Shown here: positions 34,601 through 44,880 of the stretch, piece after piece
Layout of the letters: each line of letters opens with the position of its first letter
Position numbering within the stretch: position 1 is the stretch's first letter
NCBI GenBank assembly: GCA_001939145.1
Contig: LSRX01000008.1
Location: 2,098,799-2,162,798, forward strand
DNA: 64,000 nucleotides
From: Symbiodinium microadriaticum
Lineage: Eukaryota > Sar > Dinophyceae > Suessiales > Symbiodiniaceae
Direction: 5' to 3'
Notes under the pieces: generated by a model
The model's database searches: none
Seen by the model: the letters and a program-made list of their open reading frames with translations, nothing else
What the model was told of the DNA's origin: nothing
Made by a program: the position numbers and the translations under genes

Positions 34601-37600
34601 TAACATGCAGGCCCCAAAAAATATACATTTTTGAGGCTAAGATACGCCTTCTATTCGGGTCTCGGGACATTTTTAGATGCTACCTATAGGTCTCGGTACT
34701 TGAACCCCTACGGAAGGCCCTTCTGATATTTGGGAATACGGTCTCGGAATATCTTAATGCACGCTTGTACAGGGGCTAGAAGGCAATAGAACTAATCATC
34801 CTCATCAGGACTCTGTAATATGGCAGATTCATTTTGGGGGGGGNNNNNNNNNNNNNNNNNNNNNNNNNNNNNNNNNNNNNNGGGGGGGGCGGTGGGGGAG
34901 GGGTTCTTTGAGGAGTTCTGTGCTCGGCTGTGCTGGTTCAGAACACCGGCGTGGTGTCGCCATGCCCCGGCGTCCGCTTCTTTTGTGAGCCACCACACCC
35001 CTGCCTCTCAGTGCAGTTGGGTAGAGCCAGGTCTGGGGGAGGGTTCCAGACTTCATCTAGAGTGCACGCATCGAAGCGCCAGTGGCAACCACGGTTCCGC
35101 GGCAGCTTGATGATCGGTTGTGGCCCAGAGTCTCGGCAAAGAGTAGAGGAACGGGCCTCTGTACGAGCACCACCGATCGAACCTACTGCCTTCCTGCCCC
35201 CCATTGCCTCTAACTCAGGGTCTCTGACGAAGCGTCCCTACTAGAGCTTATGGAAGATTTTGGGGTTTAGGGTTAATATGCTAAGCGTCCCTACCAGAGC
35301 TTCAGGAAGAGGCCTTACTCAAGAGATAGTGGTTATCGTGCAGAGAAGATGAAGGATACTAGACTACCTTGGTTTACAAGGAGGCCGCAAGCTAAAGTTG
35401 ATAAGCCTCAGGACCCTGAAATAGCTCCACCAACCAAAACAACTTAACACACAAAAGGCACAACATGCCTTAAACAAACAGCTAGTCATAAGAAGAACTG
35501 GAATGTACGTGATACTAATCAAAAACAGTACTGATAATCATAAGCATACTAACTTCTGAATTTTCATAGTAACTACTAACAACGAAAGCAATCACAAACT
35601 TAATACGTTTTTGAGTATAGTATAAGACAGATCAGAGTAATAAATACACTAAACCCTCAACTCTGACCCCTAAATTACTACTAAATGCTAAATCATAAAC
35701 CCTAAGCCCTAAACCGTGGTGCCAATGGTATTACTATACCACCCTCAGAGGGAACCCTACAGTAGAACCCTATCATACCCTTCAAGGGAACCCTATAACA
35801 GAACCCTGTTGCACCCTTAAACCCTAAAACCTAAAGCCCAAAACCCCAAATCCTAAAGCCCTAAACCCCAAACCCCAAAACCCTAAAACCCCAAAGCCCT
35901 AAACCCAAAAACACCCTTAGAAGGAGCCTTAGCCGAGCTGCCAAGTCCTTCCCTTGGCAGAGCTTGGCGAAGAGGGCGGGGAAGAAGGAGTCGATCGACC
36001 CTCCAGCGGCCTGGCTTTGGGTGACCAGAGGGTCTTAATTGGGGTTTTAGGGGTTTTGAAAGTTTTTAGGGGTTTTTAGGGCTTTTAGGGTTTAGGGTTT
36101 AGGGTTTTTAGGGTTTCTGGGTTTTGGAGGCTAGGTCAGTTGTTTTAAGCGCACCCTTTTCGCTGAGGGGTTTAAGGGTTTTGGGAGTCTTAGGATTTAG
36201 GGCTTAGGGTTTAGGGTCTAGGGCTTAGGGTTTTGGGGTTTAGAGATAGGGTTTTCGGGTTGAGGGCTTTGGGTTTAAGGGTGCAGAGCTTCCGGTTCTT
36301 GGGGTGTACGGTGTAGGATTTACGGTTCAGGGCTTTAGGTTTAGGGTTGGGGATGATCGTTGGGGGGGTTGGCTTTTGGGGGTTTCAGGCTCAGGAGAGA
36401 AGCTATCTTTGGGGCTTTAGGATTTAGCTCAGCGTGTAGGAGTCTGACAGGGTTCAGGGTGTAATTAAGGTTTGGGGCCAGGTTCCTAGGGGAACTAAAG
36501 GTTAGCACCTAAACCCTAAACCCTAAGCCCTAAGCCCTAAACCCTAAAGCCCTAAACCGTAAACTCCAAACCCTAAAGCCTAAGCCCTAAGCCCTAAACC
36601 TTAATCTCATTTAGCTCGAGACCGTTCGACTCTAAGGTTCCGTGGCCCCAAACCTAAACCCTGAATTCTCTGAAGGGTTTAGGGCGTAGAGGTTTTATAG
36701 GGTTTATAGGGTTTACAGGGTTTATAGGATGTATAGGGCTTACAGGGTTTAGGGTTGAGGGTCCAGGGCTGAGGGATCCTGCCAAGCCCCAAACCGCATC
36801 TCATCTCCCCAAACCAAAGTGCCCAAGATCCCGGAGCCTCCACAACCCCTTAATGAAGGAATCTACCCAGAACTATAATAGGGTTTAGGGTTTCCTATGA
36901 TCATTACAGTATAGTATACCCCAAAACCCTATTCTAATTATTAAGGCCCCTATATTCCCAGAGAGCCCAATACCCATTAATTAAGGAATATACCTTAAAT
37001 TATAAGGGGCTTAGTAACATGATTTAAGGTATATTCCTTCATGAAGGCATTTCGGAGTCTCTGGGATCCCTACGCGAAGAGAATTTTCAAAGCATGGCCA
37101 AGAACCCAAATCTAGCCCCCATCCAACCCTAAGGCTCCACGCACTTACACAACATGTCATAGCAGGTATATATAGATATAGATACAGATATACATATACA
37201 TATACGTGGACATACATATATTTTTTTGGCCCCAAAGACAAACTATATACTTCATGGGCACATGGCCACTTAGGATCAGGAATGTAAGAGTAGCGCTCGT
37301 CGGTGTGGTTGGAAAGCTTGTCAGAGTGCACCTAAACCCTGTCGTGGTAAAGACCGACTCTGGGAGTTGCATCGCGCCAAACCCTACATTGAAGGAAACT
37401 ACAGGTGGTGAGTTTAGGGTATGTAGGGCTTCTATAAGGTATATAGACCTTCTATAACGCTCCTATAACGGTAACTACCCACCTGAAAGTGTCCTAGACT
37501 AAACCCTCAACTGAAAGCCCTGCAAGCAATCCTGACCTTGATGAGTGTGTTGATGCTGTCCTCAGAGATGTCCAGCTCACTGTCCTGTGCATCAGGACGT

Positions 37601-39311
37601 ACCCCCCCCCCCACTCAAAACGAAGGAATATCCGTTAGACTATTGGTGGTTTACGTTTACTACGATGACTTAAGGTGTCCTAAATCATAGACCAAAGACC
37701 CCTAAACCCCCGGAGGCCCTCCTCAATTAGATCATTACCCCAAACACTCACAGCTTATAGCCTTCACTCTAAGCCCCTTAAAAACCTCATCCCTTCCTTC
37801 ATGAAGAGGTGTTGCATTCTCTGGGTATGACAGGAACTCTCTGGAGCTTTGTGGTAACCTTCCGTCTTCCTTCCCGGCAGGGATGGCTTTGGGGGGTCCT
37901 ATGGTGCCACTTTGTTCGGGTTTATAAAGTTTAGGGTCTAGGGCTTAGGGTCTAGGGTTTAGGGTTTAGGGCTTAGGAGTACTACAACTGCTGACTGCTT
38001 CACTTCCTCGTCCAACACAGTGGGTGGTTCAGAGAAGAAGATGCAGGAGCTTCAGACAGATGAACAGGAGGACGCCTTAAATGGGGCAATGGGCGCTCTG
38101 GTGGTGGGGCCTTTATGGTTCTACCACTAGGCAAGATTAAGCTTAGAGTTTAGGGTTTTAGGGTGTTGGGTTTAGCGTTTAGGGTTGATAAGATATCATC
38201 GAGCCGGGAAGTGCCATCTTCCGCTGCAGCCACTCGCCGAACTTTAGAGACTAATTCTTAAGTCTAGGGCTTGGAGTTTAAATGGTCTGAACTGGCATGT
38301 GGCAAAAAATGTCGGCGCTCGAGGGCGCCACCAACCCACGCAAACTCCTGGACTAACCCTATACCCCTAAACCCTAAAACCCTAAACCCTAAACCCTAAA
38401 CCCCTAAACCCCTAAACCCTACGTAAAGCCCTAAAGCCCTCAAACCCTTTAGGGCTCAGGGGTTGGAGTCTGGGTGCCTCGGCTTTTGGATGTTCAGGGC
38501 TTCCGTGCTCAGTATGTCGGGCATGGGGAGAGAGGTTCCTGGGTAGTTATAAGTGGGGGTTATGGGGTTCCTGTAAGGGTTCCTTTAAAGGGTTCTATAC
38601 GGCTCTTAAGGCTTAGAGGTTCCAGTTAAGGTATCTATTAATAAGGGCTCCTGTGAGAGACTTATTAGGGCTTAGGTTTACAGTTTAGGGTTAAGGACCG
38701 GTAAGAGATTTACAGGGGTTTAGGGTTTAGGGTTTTCTGTAAGAGATGTACAAGGGTTTAGGGTTTAGGGTTTCTGGTAAGAGATTTACAAGGGTTACTA
38801 TGCAGGGCGTAGAAAATTAGAGGGCTCGGACTCTGTGGCTGTGCGGTCGGAGTTTGCACAGGGCACTCGTGAATATGCAACTATTGCACTCCAAGGGGCT
38901 GCTGCCAATCGTGAAAAAGCCCTGAACCGTAAAACCCTGAAGCCTTAACACCTAAAACCCTAAACCCCAAACCCCATAAGCCCTGAACCCCCCTAAAACC
39001 CCATAAACCCTAAACCCCACAAGCCCTAAACCCCCTAAACCCCCTAAACCCCTCAGCCCCAACTCTAAAACCCTAACGCCCTAAAAAAACCCTATTCCCC
39101 TAAGACCCTGAAACCCTAAAAACCTAAAACCCCAAAACCCCCCCAAACCCCGCTAAATCTGATGAAAACCCTAAGGTTGAAGCTTCAGGCGTTAGGGCAC
39201 AGGGCTGCGGGACCTGAGCCCAGCGGCAAAAAAAAGGGTTTAGGATGGTTTAGGGGCTTTAGGGGTTAGGGGGTTTATTTATTTATTTATTTATCTATTT
39301 TTTTTTCTTTT

Positions 39312-39389
<78 letters not shown>

Positions 39390-39755
39390 NGTTAGGGAGT
39401 TTGGGGCTTGGGGGGTTTAGGGGGTTTAGGGGCTTATGGGATGTAGGAATGTAGGGTTTACCTATGTTTACCTATACCCTGGCCCTTAACCCTAAACCCT
39501 AAACCCCTAAACCCTAAACCCCCGAAAACCCTTAACCCTAAACCCTAAACCCCTAAAACCCTAAACCCTAAACCCCTATAAACCCCTTAAACCCTAAACC
39601 CCGAAAACCCGAAAACCCTAAACCCCGAAAACCCTTAAAACCCTAAACCCTAAACCCCTAAACCCTAAACCCTAAACCCCGAAAACCCTAAACCCTAAAA
39701 CCCCCTCCTTCAGGATCATGGCTGCATAGGCGCAGAAGAGCTCATCCTTCTCGGC
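31633..39755 (-). CDS. RPLP1: Acidic ribosomal stalk protein P1
   Basis: Five short exons encode the hallmarks of P1. 39755-39702 reads AEKDELFCAYAAMILKEG; 37584-37537 reads DSELDISEDSINTLIK; 36010 to about 35933 reads AAGGSIDSFFPALFAKLCQG, then KDLAAR; 34485 to about 34434 reads FGGGGGGGGAAMVGGG, the flexible hinge; 31683-31633 reads an acidic run followed by MDFDLFG and TGA, the conserved stalk tail that recruits GTPase factors. The FPALFAKLCQGKDL stretch is typical of P1 rather than P2. Exons 1 to 3 join in phase 0. The joins around the hinge exon are approximate, and the start-codon exon lies upstream of 39755. A protein of roughly 110 residues thus spans more than 8 kb. Donors are GTTTTAGGG after exon 1 and GTCAGG after exon 2. 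Confidence 0.85.
31843..31947. mobile_element. MITE family F
   Basis: Arms CCCCCGGAAGGATCTAGAAA / TTGGATCCTCCCGGGGG and GTAGATCCCCTA / TAGGGGATCTAC. Confidence 0.65.
33040..33128. mobile_element. MITE family A copy 4
   Basis: A slightly diverged left arm (CGCGTAGGCTCCATAGCAG) pairs with GGAACTACTATGGAGCCTA. TA flanks. It lies in the last P1 intron. Confidence 0.75.
33385..33600. repeat. CTG-rich repeat
   Basis: Interrupted GTT/CTG/CTC triplets; the minus frame would give a Gln-rich stretch of about 90 residues. It lies in the last P1 intron, so it is probably non-coding. Confidence 0.85.
34166..34244. mobile_element. MITE family B copy 2
   Basis: Ends CCCTAACCCCCCAGGTACC...GGGTTAGGG with the 3-bp flank TAG on both sides. 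It lies in the last P1 intron. Confidence 0.8.
34844..34881. other. Assembly gap, 38 N
   Basis: Flanked by GGGGGGGG on both sides, so probably a poly-G tract that stopped sequencing. It lies within P1 intron 3. Confidence 0.99.
36947..37071. mobile_element. MITE family C copy 2
   Basis: Arms around TTAATTAAGGAATATACCTTA and TAAGGTATATTCCTTCATGAAGG. A related degraded copy appears to precede it at about 36832-36946. It lies in the P1 intron 2. Confidence 0.65.
37130..37273. mobile_element. MITE family D copy 3 with microsatellite
   Basis: Left part CCTAAGGCTCCACGCACTTA, right part TATACTTCATGGGCACATGG. A TATA/CATATA microsatellite has expanded in the interior. Confidence 0.5.
37881..38068 (+). 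CDS. Candidate antisense exons inside the first P1 intron
   Basis: Exon 37881-37919 has a textbook acceptor (TTCCGTCTTCCTTCCCGGCAG) and a GTTTAT donor and reads DGFGGSYGATLFG. Exon 38021-38068 follows an ACACAG acceptor, matches in phase and reads GWFREEDAGASDR and TGA. Other open plus-strand blocks lie at 38817-38917 and 39209-39237. They sit within the intron between P1 exons 1 and 2 on the other strand. Short open blocks arise often by chance, so this is weak. Confidence 0.3.
39270..39389. repeat. Long poly-T tract ending at an N
   Basis: ATTTATTTATTT followed by about 90 nearly uninterrupted T to the N at 39390, in P1 intron 1. An A-tail-like tract on the minus strand or a simple slippage tract are both possible. 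Confidence 0.9.
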
Positions 39756-39914
39756 CTAGCAGCTCGTGGGGTTTAGGGTTTAGGGTTTAGGGGTTTGGGG
39801 GTTTAGGGGTTTTAGGGGTTTAGGGGTTTAGGGTTTAGGGGTTTAGGGGTTTAGGATTTAGGGTACGTGGGTCAAGCTGTACCGTTATGGTTTAGAGCCT
39901 AGGACCGGGTTTAC

Positions 39915-40509
39915 AAAAGGGTCTAGGGGTCGATGTGACAAACGTCGAAACTGCAATCATCCGAAAACCCAAGGCGGTAGTCGTACCCTAACCCCCCAGG
40001 TACCTACTATATAGGGCCCTAGGGGCTCCAGTACCCTATATAGTAGGTACCTGGAGGGTTAGGGGTAGGTACGAGAATCGGTGGCAACCCGAACCGTCCT
40101 CAACCGCAGGAGCAAACATCGAACACAATTAATGCTCGCTTTCGACCGCATGAACATAGCTAGCTTGGGGGTAGCGTTGCAGTCGTTGTTGCTGCTGCCG
40201 TGAAGTCAGGCCTGCGTGCCTGGCGGTTTGTGCGACCTTCGCCAATCCCCGCTGTGACTGAGTCATCCGCTGCGCGCGCAAAAAAAAAAACAGAGTGGCA
40301 TCCTCCATTCCCTCAAACCCTAACCCCCCAGGTACCTACTATATGGGGCCCTAGGGGCTCTAGTACCCTATATAGTAGGCACCTGGAGGGTTAGGGAAAT
40401 TTCGCAGTAGCCGAAATGCGATGAAAACTTCTAGCACGGAGGCGCGGTCTGCCGCCAGCAGCCGCTGTGAGTTGGACCTTCTCACCTTCTCGATTGCTAT
40501 GCTCCGTTT
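39915..40509 (-). CDS. Candidate exons interrupted by two family B MITEs
   Basis: The minus strand reads RSIAIEKVRRSNSQRLLAAD, then RASVLEVFIAFRLL (40509 to about 40401), then open sequence after a polypyrimidine acceptor (TTTTTTTTTTTGCGCGCGCAG, 40275-40295). Across the MITE at 39986-40064 the frame VRVATDSR / YDYRLGFSDDC is kept either by exact excision or by splicing GTACC...TTAG. This could be the 5' part of the P1 gene or an unrelated gene; alternative frames are open. Confidence 0.3.
39986..40064. mobile_element. MITE family B copy 3
   Basis: Ends CCCTAACCCCCC...GTTAGGG with GTA on both sides. Its TTAG end could serve as a minus-strand splice acceptor. Confidence 0.8.
40318..40396. mobile_element. 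MITE family B copy 4
   Basis: Nearly identical to the copy 330 bp away, with AAA on both sides. Confidence 0.8.
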
Positions 40510-40904
40510 CGGGCTTAGGGTTTAGGGGTTTATAGGGCTTATGGGTTGAGGGTTTAGGGGTTTAGGTTTACGGATTGGGGTTTTGGTGGTGCACAAAAGG
40601 CACCACAGGGCCATACGACGTGAAGTGTCCGCCGCCACTGGAGAAGCCGCTGCTTCGGCAAGTTGACAGTTTCGGAACCCAAGATAGTCATCTAGATCCC
40701 TAAACCTTAAACGCTAAACCCTAGTCTTTGTGCTGAGATATCCGCGGCATTCAATCCTTTGAACATTGGAGAAGTTGCAGGGTTCTTCGGCAGAAAGGGG
40801 TAGGATGAAGGTAGGTGGGGCAATCCTAAATAAGAGTTCTTACGCAAGGGAATTCTCCTAACTTCATCGCAGCTTTTGAGGTCTCCGATAGGCACAGGGT
40901 TCCG

Positions 40905-41066
40905 GACTTACTTGGAGGGTCTGGGGACTTAGTCAGTAGAGTAGATCTGAAGTAGAGATATAACTAACCTACAAGGTATCAAACTTGGGGTTATGATGCT
41001 TTTATGTCTATAAGATAACTACTTACTAGGTCCCCCTACCCTCCTCCCAGACAGCTCCCTCTGAAG
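40905..41066. mobile_element. MITE family K copy 2 (degraded)
   Basis: CGGACTTACTTGGAGGGTCT...GGGGACTTAGT matches copy 1. The partner arm is probably ACTTACTAGGTCCCC...CCCAGACA. Confidence 0.4.
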
Positions 41067-41151
41067 GCCTGTGGCACCTCGCTCGCGGGAACCTCCGCCA
41101 TGGTATTTCCTTCGGGGTCGAGGGAAATGTGTCTTTTAGGGCTTACCTTAA

Positions 41152-41250
41152 CCCACCAAAACCTACTTTTTCGTAGGGTCCCTATAAATCCCATATTAGG
41201 GTTTTATAATAAGAACCTACAAAAAAGTGGGTTTTGGTAGGTTAAGGTAG
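41152..41250. mobile_element. MITE family I copy 2
   Basis: Arms CCACCAAAACCTACTTTTTCG / AAAAAAGTGGGTTTTGGTAGG form a long hairpin. Confidence 0.65.
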
Positions 41251-41700
41251 GGTTTTAATAGGGTTTAGGGGTTTAGGGTTTACGGTATAGGGGTTCCATG
41301 AACGGCGCCTTTGATTTAGGGGTGCCTTCGCGTGTGCCTTCCTTTAGGGTTGCATGCCTTTCAGGCTTTCTTGCATGGTGCTTTTCCGGGTGATAACAAA
41401 ATCATAATTGCAACAGGGTTCCATTTTAAGTTGAGGGTTCTACAGGGGTTTGCGGGGTGTGGGGGGTTTGAGTCAAAGAGGGTTTGCGTTATCAAGATTG
41501 ACAAGATTTTCTACAGGGTGTCAGAGATGGGCTTACAAGGGGTGCATAAGGTTGGTACATAACAGGGTTGGTTGTCCGAATTGTGGCCTGGCCATCGTCC
41601 GGAACACGAGCCGGAATGTCAGCAAACTCCCGATTGGACGCTGACCGACCATTGAGTCACGCGAAGTGATTCCGAAGTGGGACGCAACACTCCATCTGTA

Positions 41701-41792
41701 CCCAGAGGCCCCTAAGTAGTTCCTCTTTATGGTTTATATCTAGTATCCTACAAGGCAATCCTACAAAGGAACTACTCAGAGGGGCCTATGGG
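41701..41792. mobile_element. MITE family A copy 5
   Basis: Ends CCCAGAGGCCCC...GGGGCCTATGGG with TA on both sides; the core is in the opposite orientation to copy 1. Confidence 0.75.
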
Positions 41793-42075
41793 TAGACAAC
41801 AGAGGGGCAGCGGGCAACCCAACTTGGCTCCGCATGGGCGAAGTCTTCCAAGTCACCGCAAATGTTGCCACATTCCTGCATGAAGCCCCAACCCCGAGAG
41901 CCCAATACCCCTTAACTATAAATCATAATATGAAGGCCCCTTTTTATTTTAAGGTATATTCCTTAATTAAGGTGTATTGGGCTCTTTGGGCATGAAACAC
42001 CAGACCCGCCAAAGCTTGAAGAGCCGAAGTGGCGTACTTGGTGGACGGGAGGGCTGTTTTCCTCTCATTTCTGGC
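41793..42075 (-). CDS. Candidate exons flanking two MITEs
   Basis: Minus-strand blocks TNTLPLPEMRGKQPSR...LFKLWR (about 42075-41996) and ECGNICGDLEDFAHAEPSWV (41872 to about 41794) join in phase across an intron GTCTGG...ATGCAG that is mostly a family C MITE. Reading continues in frame across the family A MITE at 41701-41792 if the element plus one TA is removed. Codon choice is not strongly GC3, so chance openness is possible. Confidence 0.35.
41897..41989. mobile_element. MITE family C copy 3
   Basis: Arms GAGAGCCCAATACC...and GGTATATTCCTTAATTAAGG TGTATTGGGCTCT; the left half is shortened. Confidence 0.7.
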
Positions 42076-42834
42076 AGCGGTAGCGTGTTCGTAGAAATTT
42101 TATTGTGTGTGAGTGCAGCTTCAGAAGGATTGTGTGACTTCGCTGTAGGTTCACGGAGGATTCTAGGCCTACAAGCCTAAACCTTATAAAACTCACAACC
42201 TTTATGTGCTGTAAATTCTGGGACCCTACAACTTGTCACCCGGAAACCTAAAAAAGGCAGAGCACCGTTTTCAAACCCCCGAAAATGAAAACGCCCTTTG
42301 AGAATCTTCCACAAAACTTGAACAACAAACAGCATAGAAGCTCTTTAAACCCCAATCCTAGATCTCAAGACCCACATAAATCCTAAGAAGTAAGCCCCTT
42401 CGGCACCGCTCAAGCTTGAATCCCGGAACCCTAAACCTTAAATCCTAACGAATCCCGACCCCTCTGATCCCTGAGGGTAAAGTCAGCCCCTGATACAAAG
42501 CCCAGCCTCCTCCCTATGTAAGGGCTCAAGGGACTTCGCAACTGGGGTTCTCCTAACTATAACCTTGCTGTTGGCCCGAATTGCCAAGCCCCATGAGCCT
42601 TTAAGCAAGCCCTAAATCCTAAACCCGTAAACCCTAAACCCCAGACACTTAACCCCTACACCTAAGTAGGCCAACCCGCAACCCGCAACCCGCTAGCGAT
42701 TTGAAATCGAAAACCCGAATCGCTGTCTATTTGCTCTACCAGGACAGCCCAACCCGCAACCCGCACGATTCGGGTTTCGATGGGGTTTGAGCGTGTCCGA
42801 ATCACTGTGTACGTCGTCTGATGTAAGGGCCCAG

Positions 42835-43735
42835 CATGGCTTCACACTCCCAAACCCGAGCACGGGGACCGGATGCATTTAGAACCCGTGCCGAATTGCA
42901 TTCGTGAGGGTTCTGACGAAGGGGTTGTGCGTGTTCAAATCGCCATGTAAAAGCCCAACGTGGCCCCATGCTCCCAAACCCGGGTGCGCGGGACCAAATG
43001 CATTTAGAATCCGTGCCGAAATGCATTCGTGAGGTTGGTGATGCAGGGGATTGTGTGTCTGCCCAACTCGCCGTGCAAAAGCCTAGCATGGCCCAACGCT
43101 CCCAAACCCGAGCACGGGGACCGGATGCATTTAGAATCCGTGCCGAATTGCATTCGTGAGGGTTCTGACGAAGGGGTTTGTGCGTGCCCAAATCGCCGTG
43201 TGCAAGCCCAGCATGGCCTCACACTCCCAAACCGGAGCACGGGGACCGGATGCATTTAGAATCCGTGCCGAAATGCATTCGTGAGGGTCGTGACGAAGCG
43301 GTTTGTGCGTGCCCAAGCCGCCGCGTGAAAGCCCAACGTGGCCCCATGCTCCCAAACCCGAGTGCACGGGACCAAATGCATTTAGAATCAGTGCCGAAAC
43401 GCATTCGTCAGGTTGGTGACGAAGCGCTTTGTGCGTGCCCAAATCGCCATGTAAAGGCCCAACATGGCCCCACGCCCCAAACCCGAGCACGGGGACCGGA
43501 TGCGTTTAGAATCCGTGCCGAAATGCATTCGTGAAGGTTGTGACGAAGCGGTTTGTGCGGGCCCAAATCGCCATGCAAAGGCCCAACATGGCCCCACACT
43601 CCCAAACCCGAGTGCGGGAAGCAGGTGCATTTAGAATCCGTGCCGAAATTCATTCGTGAGGGTTGTGACGAAGCGGTTTGCGCGTGCTCAAATCGCCGTG
43701 TAAAAGCCCAACGTGGCCCCATGCTCCACTGCCCA
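42835..43735. repeat. 125-bp satellite array
   Basis: The landmark GTGCCGAA recurs at 42888, 43013, 43140, 43265, 43391, 43515 and 43640, giving periods of 124-127 bp. Each unit holds CCCAAACCCGAGCACGGGGA and the imperfect palindrome TGCATTTAGAATCCGTGCCG then AAATGCA. The overlapping reading frames here are repeat artefacts. Confidence 0.9.
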
Positions 43736-44880
43736 ATTATGGTAAACGCAAACCCCGTGCATTGAGGCGCTCTGCCAAAATGCACGGGGGGGTGCTTTTC
43801 TGGCCTGCCACAGCCCTTCCTGGCTTCGACGGAGCAGCACACCCGTGCATTCGCCGCCAAAAAGAAACGCAGCCACGTGCACTTAGGCGGGCTGCCAAAA
43901 TTCATGTGCGATTGGCGTGTCCTGCGTGTGGCCTTGCGGCCTTTGCACAACCTATCCTCTCTTCGAAAGAGAAGCAAATCCCGTGCATTTACGCGGCCTC
44001 GTAAAATGCACGCGGCATTCCCCTCCCCGTCCCCAAGCCCCGCCAGTAAAGCAGACCCTTATATACATCCGCAAAGCCTGCAAAATATGTCCAAAATTCC
44101 AGCGACCTCGCCCCGCAACGGAATCGCTTTAAATCGCGGCGAAATCGCCAGCGACATGTCCTGACAAGAGCAACACTCGATTGGCCCAGGACTGCAGCGG
44201 AGACACTGCTTGGAAGATAAGCCGGAGCGCCCGTGCATTTAGGCATCCTCTAAAAATGCACAAAACTTTCCCCGATCCTTCATCGCTGGCTGTAAATGGT
44301 ACTGGCCAGGATGACCGGCGGCGCATCCTCCCTGCCAAAAATGGTAAGCGCAGCCCCCGTGCATTCGGGCGCTCTGCCAAAATGCACGGAGGTTGCTTTC
44401 TGGCCTGACACAGACCTTCCTGGCTTCGACGGAGCAGTAGACCCCTGCATTCGCCGCCAAAAAGAAACACAGCCACGTGCATTTAGGCGGGCTGCCAAAA
44501 TGCATATGGGATCGGCGTGTCCTGCATGTGGCCTTGCGGCCTTTGCACAACCTATGCTCTCTTGGAAAGAGAAGCAAATCCCGTGCATTTACGCGGCCTC
44601 GCAAAATGCATGCGGCATCCTTCCCCCCCCCGCCCCCAAGCCCCGCCGTAGAGCTGAAATTGCAACACGGATGTAGCACGGAGGATAAATGCAAATTGAT
44701 CGAAGCATGTCTGACCTTACACAGCTAAGCTGAATTGAACGGCAACCCGGTGCATTTATGCAGTCTCCAAAAATGCACTGCATTGTTCTTGCATGAGTTG
44801 GCCATATTCAAACATGTTGTGAATCATCCCATGCATTTTGCTCCCGCGCCAGAATGCACTGCATCAATCTTGCATGCATC
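43736..44880. repeat. Field of TGCATTT/AAATGCA hairpins with an internal duplication
   Basis: At least ten short hairpins share TGCATT(T), a 10-20 nt variable centre and AAAATGCA (for example near 43758, 43878, 43984, 44236, 44359, 44477, 44582, 44750). The segment 43736-44048 is repeated at 44337-44650 with about 90% identity by eye. No convincing protein is seen. Confidence 0.8.

Noticed and set aside
34829..35244. Overlapping ORFs on both strands around the N gap
   Set aside because: They lie inside P1 intron 3, have no convincing splice partners and partly translate N.
36600..36640. Minus exon ESNGLELNEIK with a GTTTAGGG donor, first thought to be the P1 N-terminal region
   Set aside because: The true P1 exons at 39755 and 37584 join in frame to 36010, leaving no room for it.
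42802..44694. Many ORFs of 60-190 codons on both strands
   Set aside because: They track the 125-bp satellite and hairpin repeats and repeat the same peptide; open frames follow from a period not broken by stops.
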